DNA from: RGIG3009 sp045648765
Lineage (GTDB): Bacteria; Bacillota; Clostridia; Oscillospirales; Acutalibacteraceae
Length of the DNA stretch: 24,637 bases
Assembly: GCA_045648765.1 (NCBI GenBank)
Contig: JAZROQ010000065.1
Location: forward strand, 1-24,637
Direction of reading: 5' to 3'
Below, piece after piece: positions 6,843-13,249 of the stretch. Position numbers and translations under genes: made by a program. Under the pieces are notes generated by a model, which did not search any database, was not told where the DNA came from, and was given only the letters and a program-made list of their open reading frames with translations. Each line of letters begins with the position of its first letter. Positions within the stretch are counted from its first letter, which is position 1.

Positions 6843-7168
6843 AAAACAAAAAAGCTCGGTAGGCTGGCGAGAGTCGAACCCTTTGCGGTTTCGCTCGCCG
6901 CCTTTACCCGCGCGGGTTTGTGCTCATTTTTGCAAGGCGACAGCCTTGCGGCAAACTCGCACTTTCCCGCACAAAAAATTCGGCGGCAGAAACTCCTTCG
7001 ACCTGCAAAAGTGAAAATTTTTGTGTGAGAGGAAGCCGAAAAACGATGGAATACTAACGTATTTCAAGTTTTGAGGCAAACTATCACCGGAAATTTTCTT
7101 TTGCAGGCGTAAAGAGCTCGACTCCCGCCAGCCTAAACCAAGCGTTCCCTGTAAAGGAAATTGCTTTA
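6843..7168 (-). ncRNA. Candidate structured RNA (stand-alone ncRNA or long leader of ylxM-ffh), alternatively a MITE-like repeat
   Basis: No convincing protein is encoded between ylxM and base 7219. The minus-strand transcript predicted from the promoter at 7174-7202 begins with an 8-bp hairpin (7171-7164 with 7156-7149). Then the 5' strand at 7143-7111 pairs with the 3' strand at 6884-6854: 25 bp, a 2-nt bulge, then 6 bp. Four of the 31 pairs are not Watson-Crick, and each is G.U in the minus-strand RNA but would be A.C in plus-strand RNA. The stem is followed directly by U6-G-U4 (6853-6843), as in an intrinsic terminator. The interior (about 225 nt) has further local hairpins, for example GCAAGGC-tgtc-GCCTTGC. 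It lacks the GGAAG/AGCAG core of SRP RNA, the RNase P core and a tmRNA tag. The 25-bp inverted repeat bounded by TA (6860 and 7135) could also mark a mobile repeat. Confidence 0.55.
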
Positions 7169-7173
7169 CAGCA

Positions 7174-7202
7174 ATTATAACAGACAAAAAGTCCCTTGTC
7201 AA
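7174..7202 (-). promoter_or_regulatory. Perfect consensus sigma-A promoter upstream of the structured RNA and ylxM-ffh operon
   Basis: On the minus strand TTGACA (7202-7197), a 17-nt spacer and TATAAT (7179-7174), identical to the consensus. Transcription would start near 7167, about 355 nt before ylxM. No second convincing promoter is visible between the structured element and ylxM. Confidence 0.85.
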
Positions 7203-7219
7203 CCCAAAAAATAAAAAAA

Positions 7220-7435
7220 TTATAACTGAAAATCCGATTCGGTAAACGTTTCAAGTTCGGGTTGCGTATACGGAATACGGCGCAAAGGGTCATATTCGAA
7301 TTTTCGGCAACGGTCGGTGGGGTGCATAATGCCCTTGCGAACACACAAAATCACTTTTCCGTCACAAGAACGACGTCCGTTGCGGCAAATTTCACACGCG
7401 CGGGTGATAGCGTTGCCGTATAATTTCCGTTTCAT
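7220..7435 (-). CDS. Small cysteine-rich conserved hypothetical protein
   Basis: A 71-residue protein starting at ATG 7435, with AAGGGGTG about 9 nt upstream. Five cysteines fall at 14, 17, 24, 31 and 43. The C14-x2-C17 pair and the later C31 and C43 could bind zinc, in a context reading ACEICRNGRRSCDGKVILCV and then DRCRKFEYDPLRRIP. From memory, similar 65-75 residue proteins with a C-x2-C start and a CRKFxYDPLxRIP end are common in Clostridia and have no assigned function; a search should confirm this. It has a perfect sigma-A promoter of its own, placed inside the 3' end of the upstream ylbJ-like gene. It ends about 20 bases before the -35 of the ylxM-ffh promoter. Confidence 0.8.
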   Translation of the reverse strand: MKRKLYGNAITRACEICRNGRRSCDGKVILCVRKGIMHPTDRCRKFEYDPLRRIPYTQPELETFTESDFQL

Positions 7436-7454
7436 AAAAAGCACCCCTTTCCAC

Positions 7455-8537
7455 TCATCTTATTATATCTGCCGTGTTTTTCTTTGTCAAGAGCAGCATC
7501 CACACGCCGCATAAAACAAGCAAAGCAACCGAAACAGTGGCGGTGGCATAACTCGTTTTGACGGTAAGAGGCGCATTTAGCGATGTTCCGACCGAAAGCG
7601 AAAGCGGGAACACCCGCAACAACAAAACGGTGAACAAACCTGTCAGCAACGCGTGTGCTGTCCGCGAAAGGAAAAAACGAGGAGTTATCACCCCTGTACC
7701 GTGCAATTGCGCCGCCACCTGACAGTGTACGCAAAACCCGCCAAACCCCACGGTACAGCCTAACAAAAAAGGAGCCAAAGCGGGGAATTCCATCACTGCC
7801 AAACACCCGCAGTTTACTTCCAACAAACAAGCAAAAAGGGTGCTGATTACAGAATCTTGAATCACAACGTCGCCTAGTGCCAACACGGTGGCAAACACCA
7901 ACACAAACCCGCATAATGTCAGCATGGTTTCACATGCGCCTGTTACCGCCTCCACAAAAGCAACCGCAAACGGTTTTTGAGGTGTGATGTGGCGAACAGC
8001 TGTCCGTTTCGGTTTTCGTTTAGCGCCCAAAATCCCCATTAACAACGAAGAACCCCAATGCGCCGCCAACAATAACCATCCAAAAGCAGCGCTGTTCATC
8101 AATCCCGCGCCAACCGCAGCAACCAAAAAGGAAGGTCCTCCGTTTACACAAAAGCGCAGCATACGCCGTGCTTCTTCTTTGTCCACTTGATCGGAACGTA
8201 TTAATTCGCCAACGGCTGCTGCCCCTGCAGGATACCCGCCTAAAAACGAAAACAAAATTCCCATGGTGCAACAACCCGGCAACCCAAACAAAAAGCGAGT
8301 AACCGGTTCCAAACGGTTGCCGAAACTTTCGGCAATCCCCGACCGTGCGGTCACGCCGCTAAGCACTAAAAACGGAAACAACGCGGGAATCAATACCGAG
8401 GAACAAATCGATAACCCACGGCTGATACCGCCGGCAGCAGCGCGCGGGAACAGCAATAATAACAGCGCAAAAACAACCAAAAGCAACAAAAATTCCACGG
8501 TGCGCCGCCGACGTTTGGAAATCACTTTCACAAACAT
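7455..8537 (-). CDS. ylbJ: YlbJ-like sporulation integral membrane protein (nucleoside-recognition/Gate domain)
   Basis: A 360-residue multi-pass membrane protein. ATG 8537 is chosen because AAAGGAGGAG lies just upstream. Hydrophobic segments run through nearly the whole length. The most conserved-looking region is SSVLIPALFPFLVLSGV, then LEPVTRFLFGLPG and LGGYPAGAAAVGELI, then an MLRFCVNGGPSFLV segment. This pattern matches YlbJ-type Gate-domain proteins, which in Bacillus belong to the sigma-E regulon and are needed for normal spore cortex formation and heat resistance. Consistent with that, a sigma-E-like promoter sits upstream (8557-8586), divergent from yqfC, another sigma-E gene. The exact subfamily (YlbJ versus SpoVV-like transporters) cannot be settled by eye. 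The transported substrate is unknown here. Confidence 0.8.
   Translation of the reverse strand: MFVKVISKRRRRTVEFLLLLVVFALLLLLFPRAAAGGISRGLSICSSVLIPALFPFLVLSGVTARSGIAESFGNRLEPVTRFLFGLPGCCTMGILFSFLGGYPAGAAAVGELIRSDQVDKEEARRMLRFCVNGGPSFLVAAVGAGLMNSAAFGWLLLAAHWGSSLLMGILGAKRKPKRTAVRHITPQKPFAVAFVEAVTGACETMLTLCGFVLVFATVLALGDVVIQDSVISTLFACLLEVNCGCLAVMEFPALAPFLLGCTVGFGGFCVHCQVAAQLHGTGVITPRFFLSRTAHALLTGLFTVLLLRVFPLSLSVGTSLNAPLTVKTSYATATVSVALLVLCGVWMLLLTKKNTADIIR
7462..7490 (-). promoter_or_regulatory. Perfect consensus sigma-A promoter for the 71-residue protein, inside the ylbJ-like gene
   Basis: On the minus strand TTGACA (7490-7485), a 17-nt spacer and TATAAT (7467-7462), an exact match to the consensus. 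It lies within the last codons of the ylbJ-like gene (stop at 7455). The small gene can therefore be transcribed strongly in vegetative cells, whatever the sporulation gene does. Confidence 0.8.
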
Positions 8538-8556
8538 AAAACTCCTCCTTTGTACC

Positions 8557-8586
8557 ACTTTATGGACAGGCGGCGAGTATTATTCC
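8557..8586 (-). promoter_or_regulatory. Sigma-E-like sporulation promoter for the ylbJ-like gene
   Basis: On the minus strand a -10 CATAAAGT (8564-8557) lies 14 nt after a GGAATAAT -35-like element (8586-8579). This resembles the sigma-E pattern (about GNATATT, then 14-15 nt, then CATAnAnT). The identification rests partly on both neighbouring genes being sporulation genes. Confidence 0.45.
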
Positions 8587-8606
8587 CACCGCGAAAACAT
8601 ATATAA
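8575..8606 (+). promoter_or_regulatory. Sigma-E-like sporulation promoter for yqfC-yqfD
   Basis: A CATATATAA -10-like element (8598-8606) follows GAGTATTATT (8575-8584). Its upstream element overlaps that of the divergent promoter on the other strand. The -35 match is imperfect and the spacing depends on which bases are taken (13 or 16 nt). Confidence 0.35.
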
Positions 8607-8625
8607 AATCAAAGGGGGAATGGGT

Positions 8626-8892
8626 TTGAAAAAACAAGTGGGTGAACGTGTGGAACACTGGCTGGATTTACCTGTCGGCACTTTAACACCCGCCACACGT
8701 ATGGAAGTATCGGGAAACCGTCGCGTGGTAATCGAAGGCTGCCAAGGGATTTTGGAATACAGCGAAGATTGCATCCGTCTTCGCGTGTGCGAAGGGGTGT
8801 TGCGTTTGTTTGGGCGGAGGTTGTGCATGAACTGCCTGAATCCGTCGTGCGCCGTTATCAGCGGAACAATTTTGTCACTCGAATTTTTGTAG
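8626..8892 (+). CDS. yqfC: Sporulation protein YqfC
   Basis: An 88-residue protein with the YqfC pattern: basic N-terminus KKQVGERVEHWLDLP, then RMEVSGNRRVVIEGCQGILE, SEDCIRLRVCEGVLRLFG and a final SGTILSLEFL. YqfC and YqfD are conserved in endospore formers and controlled by sigma-E in Bacillus; their molecular role is not established. The start is uncertain. ATG 8620 is only 1 nt after AAAGGGGG, so TTG 8626, with 7 nt spacing, is preferred. An open frame continues further upstream on paper, but it crosses the promoter region. The gene ends 10 nt before yqfD, with the AGGAGG of yqfD between them, so the two form an operon. Confidence 0.85.
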   Translation: MKKQVGERVEHWLDLPVGTLTPATRMEVSGNRRVVIEGCQGILEYSEDCIRLRVCEGVLRLFGRRLCMNCLNPSCAVISGTILSLEFL

Positions 8893-8902
8893 GAGGTTAC
8901 GT

Positions 8903-10078
8903 ATGGAATGGTGTTGGCGGATGTTTGGCGGCAGTGTGACCGTTGAGTGTGAGGGCGGGTATCCCGAAAAGTTTTTAAACGATGTCACGCAACGTGGTTT
9001 TGTTTTGTGGAATATCCGCTGTGACGGTGTTTTTTTGCAGTATACTTGTTGCGCAAAAGACTACGCCAAACTTCGTTTGTTTGCGCGACGTGCTTGTATG
9101 CGAATGCACATTCAAAAAAAGAAAGGGCTGCCGTTTTTGTTTCGACCGTTACATCGCCGTGGCGGTTTGTTGGTGGGTGCATTGCTGTTTTTTGTTGTTT
9201 TGCACAGTCTTTCCTCTCGCATTTGGATAGTGGAAGTGGTGGGCAACCAACAAATAACCGAGCAAACCATTTTGCAAACGTTGGAAACGTTCGGGGTGAA
9301 ATCAGGTGCCGAATTTAAAAACGTTGATATTCCAAGTTTGCAACTCGAAACGTTGCAAAAACTACCCTCACTCACGTGGTTGGCGGTCAATCAAACAGGA
9401 AGTACCGTAACAGTGGAAGTGCGAGAACGGCAACCCGCCGAACCCATCGAGCAAACCGCGCCTTCCAATATTGTCTCCACTCACGATGGCGTTATTGTAA
9501 ATCTTAATGTTGTCAGTGGTCAAGCAGCTGTCAAGGTGGGCGATGCCGTCACCAAAGATAGTTTGCTCATTAGCGGCGTGGTGGACAGCAAAGTCGGTCC
9601 TTTGCTCAAACGCGCTGTCGGCACGGTCACTGCTCGCACAAAAGAAAACATCACGGTAACCGTACCCTTGACCCAAACCGTAACCGATAAGTCCCCCAAA
9701 ATCATCGAAGAACTTTCCTTTCACTTGCTGGGGTTTACCGTTCCTCTGTATACCCCCACAAAACATAAAGATAATTTCACGCTGGTAAAAAAAGAGTTTC
9801 CTTTGTCTGCTTACGGCAAAAAACTGCCGATTGGTTTTTCCAAACAATGCTACGTTTTCGAACAAACCAAAACGGTGCACTATAGCGAACAACAAGCCTT
9901 GCAACTGGCAAAAGAAGAATTACGAAAAAAAGAGCAAGAACAGTTTGCAAGTGCCACGGTCGAAAAAGCAACTGTTCAAGAATACCGCACCAAAGAAGGG
10001 TGGCGCTTGGTCGGCACCTACACGTGTATGCGCCAAATCGGCACCACACAGTTAATAAATCTACAAACTATGCCGTAA
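8903..10078 (+). CDS. yqfD: Sporulation protein YqfD
   Basis: A 391-residue YqfD. The short N-terminal domain (1-85) includes GGYPEKFLNDVTQRGFVLWNI, the family's ribosome-like fold start. One membrane helix follows at about 87-105 (GGLLVGALLFFVVLHSL). Next is an extracytoplasmic region with a POTRA-like motif (WIVEVVGNQQITEQTILQTL, then LPSLTWLAVNQTGSTVTVEV), and a long C-terminal domain. In Bacillus it is a sigma-E-dependent sporulation protein made in the mother cell. AGGAGGTTACGT gives a strong start at ATG 8903. It follows yqfC as expected. The next gene, phoH, has its own vegetative promoter in the 86-base gap. Confidence 0.93.
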   Translation: MEWCWRMFGGSVTVECEGGYPEKFLNDVTQRGFVLWNIRCDGVFLQYTCCAKDYAKLRLFARRACMRMHIQKKKGLPFLFRPLHRRGGLLVGALLFFVVLHSLSSRIWIVEVVGNQQITEQTILQTLETFGVKSGAEFKNVDIPSLQLETLQKLPSLTWLAVNQTGSTVTVEVRERQPAEPIEQTAPSNIVSTHDGVIVNLNVVSGQAAVKVGDAVTKDSLLISGVVDSKVGPLLKRAVGTVTARTKENITVTVPLTQTVTDKSPKIIEELSFHLLGFTVPLYTPTKHKDNFTLVKKEFPLSAYGKKLPIGFSKQCYVFEQTKTVHYSEQQALQLAKEELRKKEQEQFASATVEKATVQEYRTKEGWRLVGTYTCMRQIGTTQLINLQTMP

Positions 10079-10097
10079 AATTTCGTTGTTTTGACGG

Positions 10098-10126
10098 ATG
10101 ACAAGCGGAAAATTTTGTGATATACT
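10098..10126 (+). promoter_or_regulatory. Sigma-A promoter for the phoH-ybeY-dgkA-era-recO-mutS2 run
   Basis: ATGACA (10098-10103), a 17-nt spacer and TATACT (10121-10126), with a TG one base before the -10 (extended -10). It would make the housekeeping genes downstream of yqfD independent of sporulation control. Confidence 0.65.
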
Positions 10127-10164
10127 AATAAAGTTAAAAAAGAATGTAAAAAGGGGACCGATGC

Positions 10165-11166
10165 GTGGAGCAGATAATTGGCGTTGACCGCATGGAACAA
10201 GCGGTGGCTTTGTTCGGCAATTTTGATGAAAATATCCGTTTACTCGAAAAAGAATATGGGGTATCCATTCTCACGCGCGACAGCGAACTCAAAATCAGCG
10301 GCGAGCCGGAATCCGTGGACAAGGCGCGGCGCGCGGTCGAGGGGTTGTTGCAACTGATCAACCGCGGTGAACAACTCAACGAACAAACCGTGCGATATGT
10401 GCTTATGCTGGTCAACGAAGGAACCGACAACGAACTCCCCGCCCTTACGGGGGACAGCATTTGCATCACTGCCAAAGGTCGGCCGATAAAACCCAAAACC
10501 TTGGGTCAAAAACGGTATGTAGAAGCCATCCGCAATAACACGGTGGTGCTTGGTGTCGGTCCTGCCGGTACGGGCAAAACGTATTTGGCGGTTGCTATGG
10601 CGGTAGAAGCGTTTCGTTCCAAACAAGTTAATCGCATTATTTTGACGCGCCCGGCGGTGGAAGCGGGGGAAAAACTCGGCTTTTTGCCCGGTGACTTGCA
10701 ATCCAAAGTCGACCCGTATTTGCGCCCGCTTTACGATGCCTTGTTCGATATGCTGGGCACCGAAACGTATCAAAAATATTTGGAACGCGGCAACATCGAA
10801 ATTGCACCACTTGCTTATATGCGCGGTCGCACGCTCGACGATAGCTTTGTCATTCTGGACGAAGCACAAAACACCACCCCCGAACAAATGAAAATGTTTT
10901 TAACCCGCTTGGGTTTCAATTCCAAAATGGTGGTTACGGGCGATATCACGCAAATCGACTTGCCGAGCGGCAAAAAAAGCGGTCTGCGCGAGGTAATGCG
11001 CGTTCTCAAAAACGTGCCGGATATTGCTATTTGCACCTTTGGTCAAAAAGACGTGGTTCGTCACCAATTGGTGCAACGCATCATTGAAGCCTACGAAAAT
11101 TACGAAAAAGCCAAACAGGAAGGAAGAAAAACAAAAGATGCTCAAAAAAATTCGAGTCGATATTGA
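10165..11166 (+). CDS. phoH: PhoH-like ATPase (YbeZ family)
   Basis: A 333-residue PhoH family protein starting at GTG 10165 behind AAAAGGGG. An N-terminal KH-like region (about 1-75) precedes a P-loop ATPase domain. Walker A is GPAGTGKT (132-139) and Walker B is FVILDEAQN (228-236), followed by the family's TPEQMKMFLTRLG and VTGDITQIDLP motifs. PhoH/YbeZ proteins are predicted RNA-related ATPases or helicases, and the partner YbeY is commonly encoded next door, as here. The stop overlaps the ybeY start by 29 nt, suggesting coupled translation. In Bacillus a 7TM-HD protein (YqfF/PgpH) lies between phoH and ybeY; it is absent here. Confidence 0.95.
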   Translation: MEQIIGVDRMEQAVALFGNFDENIRLLEKEYGVSILTRDSELKISGEPESVDKARRAVEGLLQLINRGEQLNEQTVRYVLMLVNEGTDNELPALTGDSICITAKGRPIKPKTLGQKRYVEAIRNNTVVLGVGPAGTGKTYLAVAMAVEAFRSKQVNRIILTRPAVEAGEKLGFLPGDLQSKVDPYLRPLYDALFDMLGTETYQKYLERGNIEIAPLAYMRGRTLDDSFVILDEAQNTTPEQMKMFLTRLGFNSKMVVTGDITQIDLPSGKKSGLREVMRVLKNVPDIAICTFGQKDVVRHQLVQRIIEAYENYEKAKQEGRKTKDAQKNSSRY

Positions 11167-11644
11167 AAACCAACAAAAAGCAATCAAAATCCCCACCGGT
11201 ATGCGGCTTTTGATTCGCCGTTGCTGCCACGCCGTGTTGGAACTTGAAAAGTTTGACGGTTCGGCGCAAATCGACGTTTCGTTGGTAGATAACGAGCGCA
11301 TTCACTGCATCAATCTAGAACAACGCGGTGTGGATGCTCCCACCGATGTTTTGTCTTTCCCGCTTGGCGAAAACGGCGTGTACGATGAAAACCCCGAAAC
11401 CGGCGAAAAACAACTCGGCAACATTGTGCTTTCGTTGGAACAAGCGCTAAAGCAATCGGAACTGTACGGTCACTCATTCAATCGCGAAGTAGGGTATTTG
11501 GTGGTTCACTCCATGCTTCATTTGCTTGGTTATGACCACGTGCAAGGCGGTTTAGAGGCCGTTCACATGCGCGAAAAAGAAGAAACCGTCATGAAACAAA
11601 TCGGCCTGCCGCGCGGCAGCAGTTACGTGATGGAAGATGAATAA
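11138..11644 (+). CDS. ybeY: Endoribonuclease YbeY (16S rRNA maturation)
   Basis: A 168-residue YbeY. The metal-binding H124-x3-H128-x5-H134 motif is present in VVHSMLHLLGYDHVQGG, and the preceding APTDVLSFPLGE is also characteristic. YbeY takes part in 16S rRNA 3' processing and ribosome quality control. The start at ATG 11138 follows AGGAAGGAAG within the end of phoH and is the first Met that yields the usual length. It overlaps phoH at its 5' end and dgkA by 8 nt at its 3' end. Confidence 0.95.
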   Translation: MLKKIRVDIENQQKAIKIPTGMRLLIRRCCHAVLELEKFDGSAQIDVSLVDNERIHCINLEQRGVDAPTDVLSFPLGENGVYDENPETGEKQLGNIVLSLEQALKQSELYGHSFNREVGYLVVHSMLHLLGYDHVQGGLEAVHMREKEETVMKQIGLPRGSSYVMEDE

Positions 11645-12107
11645 GAAAAACACGTTTTTGCGGAGTTTTGTCTACGCTTTTCGCGGCATTCTCCGCTGCA
11701 TCCGCGAAGAACGGAATTTCCGTTTTCATATCGTTGCTGCCTTTTATGTTTGTGTGTTCGCACCTGCTTTTTTACGTTCTCGGGCCGAAGGCGCTTTGCT
11801 TGCCGTTACCATTGGCATGGTACTGTTTGCCGAAGCAGCCAACACTGCGATTGAGCGCATTATCGACCGCATTTCGCCCGAGCAACATCCCTTGGCGGGC
11901 GCCGCCAAAGACATTGCGGCGGGTGCTGTGTTGCTCACAGCCATAGCAGCTGTGGCGGTAGCTGTTTTTTTGTTTGGTCGGTGGGATGTTTGGGTTTCAC
12001 TGTTTACTCAGTGGTATCACGCCCCCCTAAAACCAATTTTACTGATCTTGTCGGCAATCCCTGCCGTACTGTTTATTGTTAAACCAAAGGAGCTGTTTAA
12101 AAAGTGA
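11637..12107 (+). CDS. dgkA: Undecaprenol/diacylglycerol kinase with a C-terminal membrane extension
   Basis: A 156-residue membrane kinase of the DgkA family. It has an N-terminal amphipathic part with E24-ERNFRFH, and helices near 30-46 and 50-70. The catalytic and metal-binding E66-AANTAIE73 motif is followed by AAKDIAAGAVLL (89-100) in the third helix. In Gram-positive bacteria these enzymes phosphorylate undecaprenol for cell-wall precursor recycling, although the gene keeps the diacylglycerol kinase name. The usual family core ends near residue 115. About 40 further residues include a fourth hydrophobic segment (PILLILSAIPAVLFIV, 133-148) and a basic tail. It overlaps ybeY by 8 nt and era by 4 nt. 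Confidence 0.92.
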   Translation: MNKKNTFLRSFVYAFRGILRCIREERNFRFHIVAAFYVCVFAPAFLRSRAEGALLAVTIGMVLFAEAANTAIERIIDRISPEQHPLAGAAKDIAAGAVLLTAIAAVAVAVFLFGRWDVWVSLFTQWYHAPLKPILLILSAIPAVLFIVKPKELFKK

Positions 12108-13003
12108 ACACCACTTCGGCATTTATTGCGCTTGTCGGGCGTCCCAACGTGGGGAAATCGTCTTTGCTCAATGCGCTGGTCGGCAAAAAGGTTGCCATTG
12201 TATCGGACAAGCCCCAAACGACACGTAACCGCATCATGGGTGTTCTCACGCGTGATACGTTGCAACTGGTGTTTGTGGATACGCCGGGTCACCACCGTCC
12301 CCGCACACGTTTGGGTGATTTTATGGTCAAAACCATTGGCGAAGCGGTCAGCGGTGTTGATGTTGGTGTGTTGGTAGTGGAACCAAAACCCGTAATCCAC
12401 GAAAGCGAACGTGAACTGTTGCAGCGCTTTGCGGCAGAAAAACTGCCGGTGGTACTGGCTATCAACAAAATAGACACCGTGGAAAACAAAGAAGATTTGC
12501 TCGCTTGCATGGCACTTTGGCAACAAGAATTTAAATTTGATGCTGTGTTGCCGCTTTCGGCACTTACGGGTGACGGCACCGACGAAATGTTGGACGAGCT
12601 TTCCAACTATGCATTTGAAAGCCCTCACTTTTTTCCCGAAGATGCGGTCAGTGACCAACCCGAAAAAGTGTTGGCGGCAGAACTTCTGCGTGAACAAATG
12701 CTTCTTCACTTGCGCGAGGAAATCCCCCACGGTATTGCCGTGGTAATCGAAGAACTTTCCGAACGTGAAACGCCAAAAGGCTCAATTTTGGATATCGATG
12801 CGCAAATTTTTTGCGAACGCGATACCCACAAAGGCATGATCATCGGCAAACGCGGCGCTATGCTCAAACAAATTTCTGCCGCGGCACGTTTAGAAATGGA
12901 AAAAGCCTTTGGCACACACGTGAACTTGCAGTGTTGGATAAAAGTAAAAGAAGATTGGCGTAACCGTCAAGGTTTGCTCAACGGTTTTGGTTACCGTTTA
13001 TAA
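12104..13003 (+). CDS. era: GTPase Era
   Basis: A 299-residue Era, an essential-type GTPase that binds the 3' end of 16S rRNA during 30S assembly. GTPase motifs are GRPNVGKSS (12-20), the switch region QTTRNRIMG (38-46), DTPGHH (59-64) and NKID (121-124). The C-terminal KH domain has IIGKRGAMLKQI and ends in WIKVKEDWRN. Translation starts at GTG 12104, overlapping the dgkA stop (GTGA) with AAAGGAG upstream. The gene cdd, often found between dgkA and era in Bacillus, is absent. A 72-base gap to the yqzL-like gene follows. Confidence 0.97.
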   Translation: MNTTSAFIALVGRPNVGKSSLLNALVGKKVAIVSDKPQTTRNRIMGVLTRDTLQLVFVDTPGHHRPRTRLGDFMVKTIGEAVSGVDVGVLVVEPKPVIHESERELLQRFAAEKLPVVLAINKIDTVENKEDLLACMALWQQEFKFDAVLPLSALTGDGTDEMLDELSNYAFESPHFFPEDAVSDQPEKVLAAELLREQMLLHLREEIPHGIAVVIEELSERETPKGSILDIDAQIFCERDTHKGMIIGKRGAMLKQISAAARLEMEKAFGTHVNLQCWIKVKEDWRNRQGLLNGFGYRL

Positions 13004-13075
13004 AATATTGCGTTTTTTACGTGTATGAAACCACCCCCTTATGCTCAAAGTAATAGTAGAAAAGGGGGACAGCGC

Positions 13076-13249
13076 ATGGAACAAGATAAATTGTGGGCTG
13101 CTTTTCAAAAAAGCGGCAAGGTAGAAGACTATTTACGCTATTGCGGTATCGATACGTTTAGCACCGGCACCAATGCGGTGCTTGAAAAACCACCAAAGGA
13201 GGGGCAAAATGAAACTGACAACCGACGCACTGATCATTCGCGAAAATAA
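13076..13249 (+). CDS. yqzL: YqzL-like small protein
   Basis: A 57-residue protein at ATG 13076 behind AAAGGGGG. The beginning MEQDKLWAAFQKSGKVEDYL matches the YqzL pattern (a short protein beginning with W-x2-F-x-x-[ST]-G-x-[VI]-x-x-YL) found between era and recO in Bacillus. That position and the sequence together support the call. The function is unknown. The last 14 codons overlap the start of recO in another frame and are probably poorly constrained. A CCCCCTT sequence at 13034-13040 can pair with AAGGGGG at 13062-13068 and could cover the ribosome-binding site. Confidence 0.7.
   Translation: MEQDKLWAAFQKSGKVEDYLRYCGIDTFSTGTNAVLEKPPKEGQNETDNRRTDHSRK

Noticed and set aside
6855..6885. 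tRNA or tmRNA 3' end suggested by GGTTCGACTC on the minus strand
   Set aside because: The T-loop-like bases are there, but the T stem does not pair, there is no CCA at the expected place, and no anticodon arm or tmRNA tag coding sequence was found.
6843..7168. SRP RNA (ffs) next to ffh
   Set aside because: The conserved S-domain core (GGAAG and AGCAG loops) could not be found on either strand, so adjacency to ffh alone is not enough.
6924..7202. 92-codon minus frame across the structured RNA region
   Set aside because: It starts within the promoter, reads through both paired arms and the hairpins, has no ribosome-binding site and looks like translated non-coding sequence. The RNA interpretation explains the region better.
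8263..8619. N-terminal extension of yqfC to base 8263
   Set aside because: The extension is antisense to the ylbJ-like gene and crosses the divergent promoter region. The family length fits a start at 8620 or 8626.
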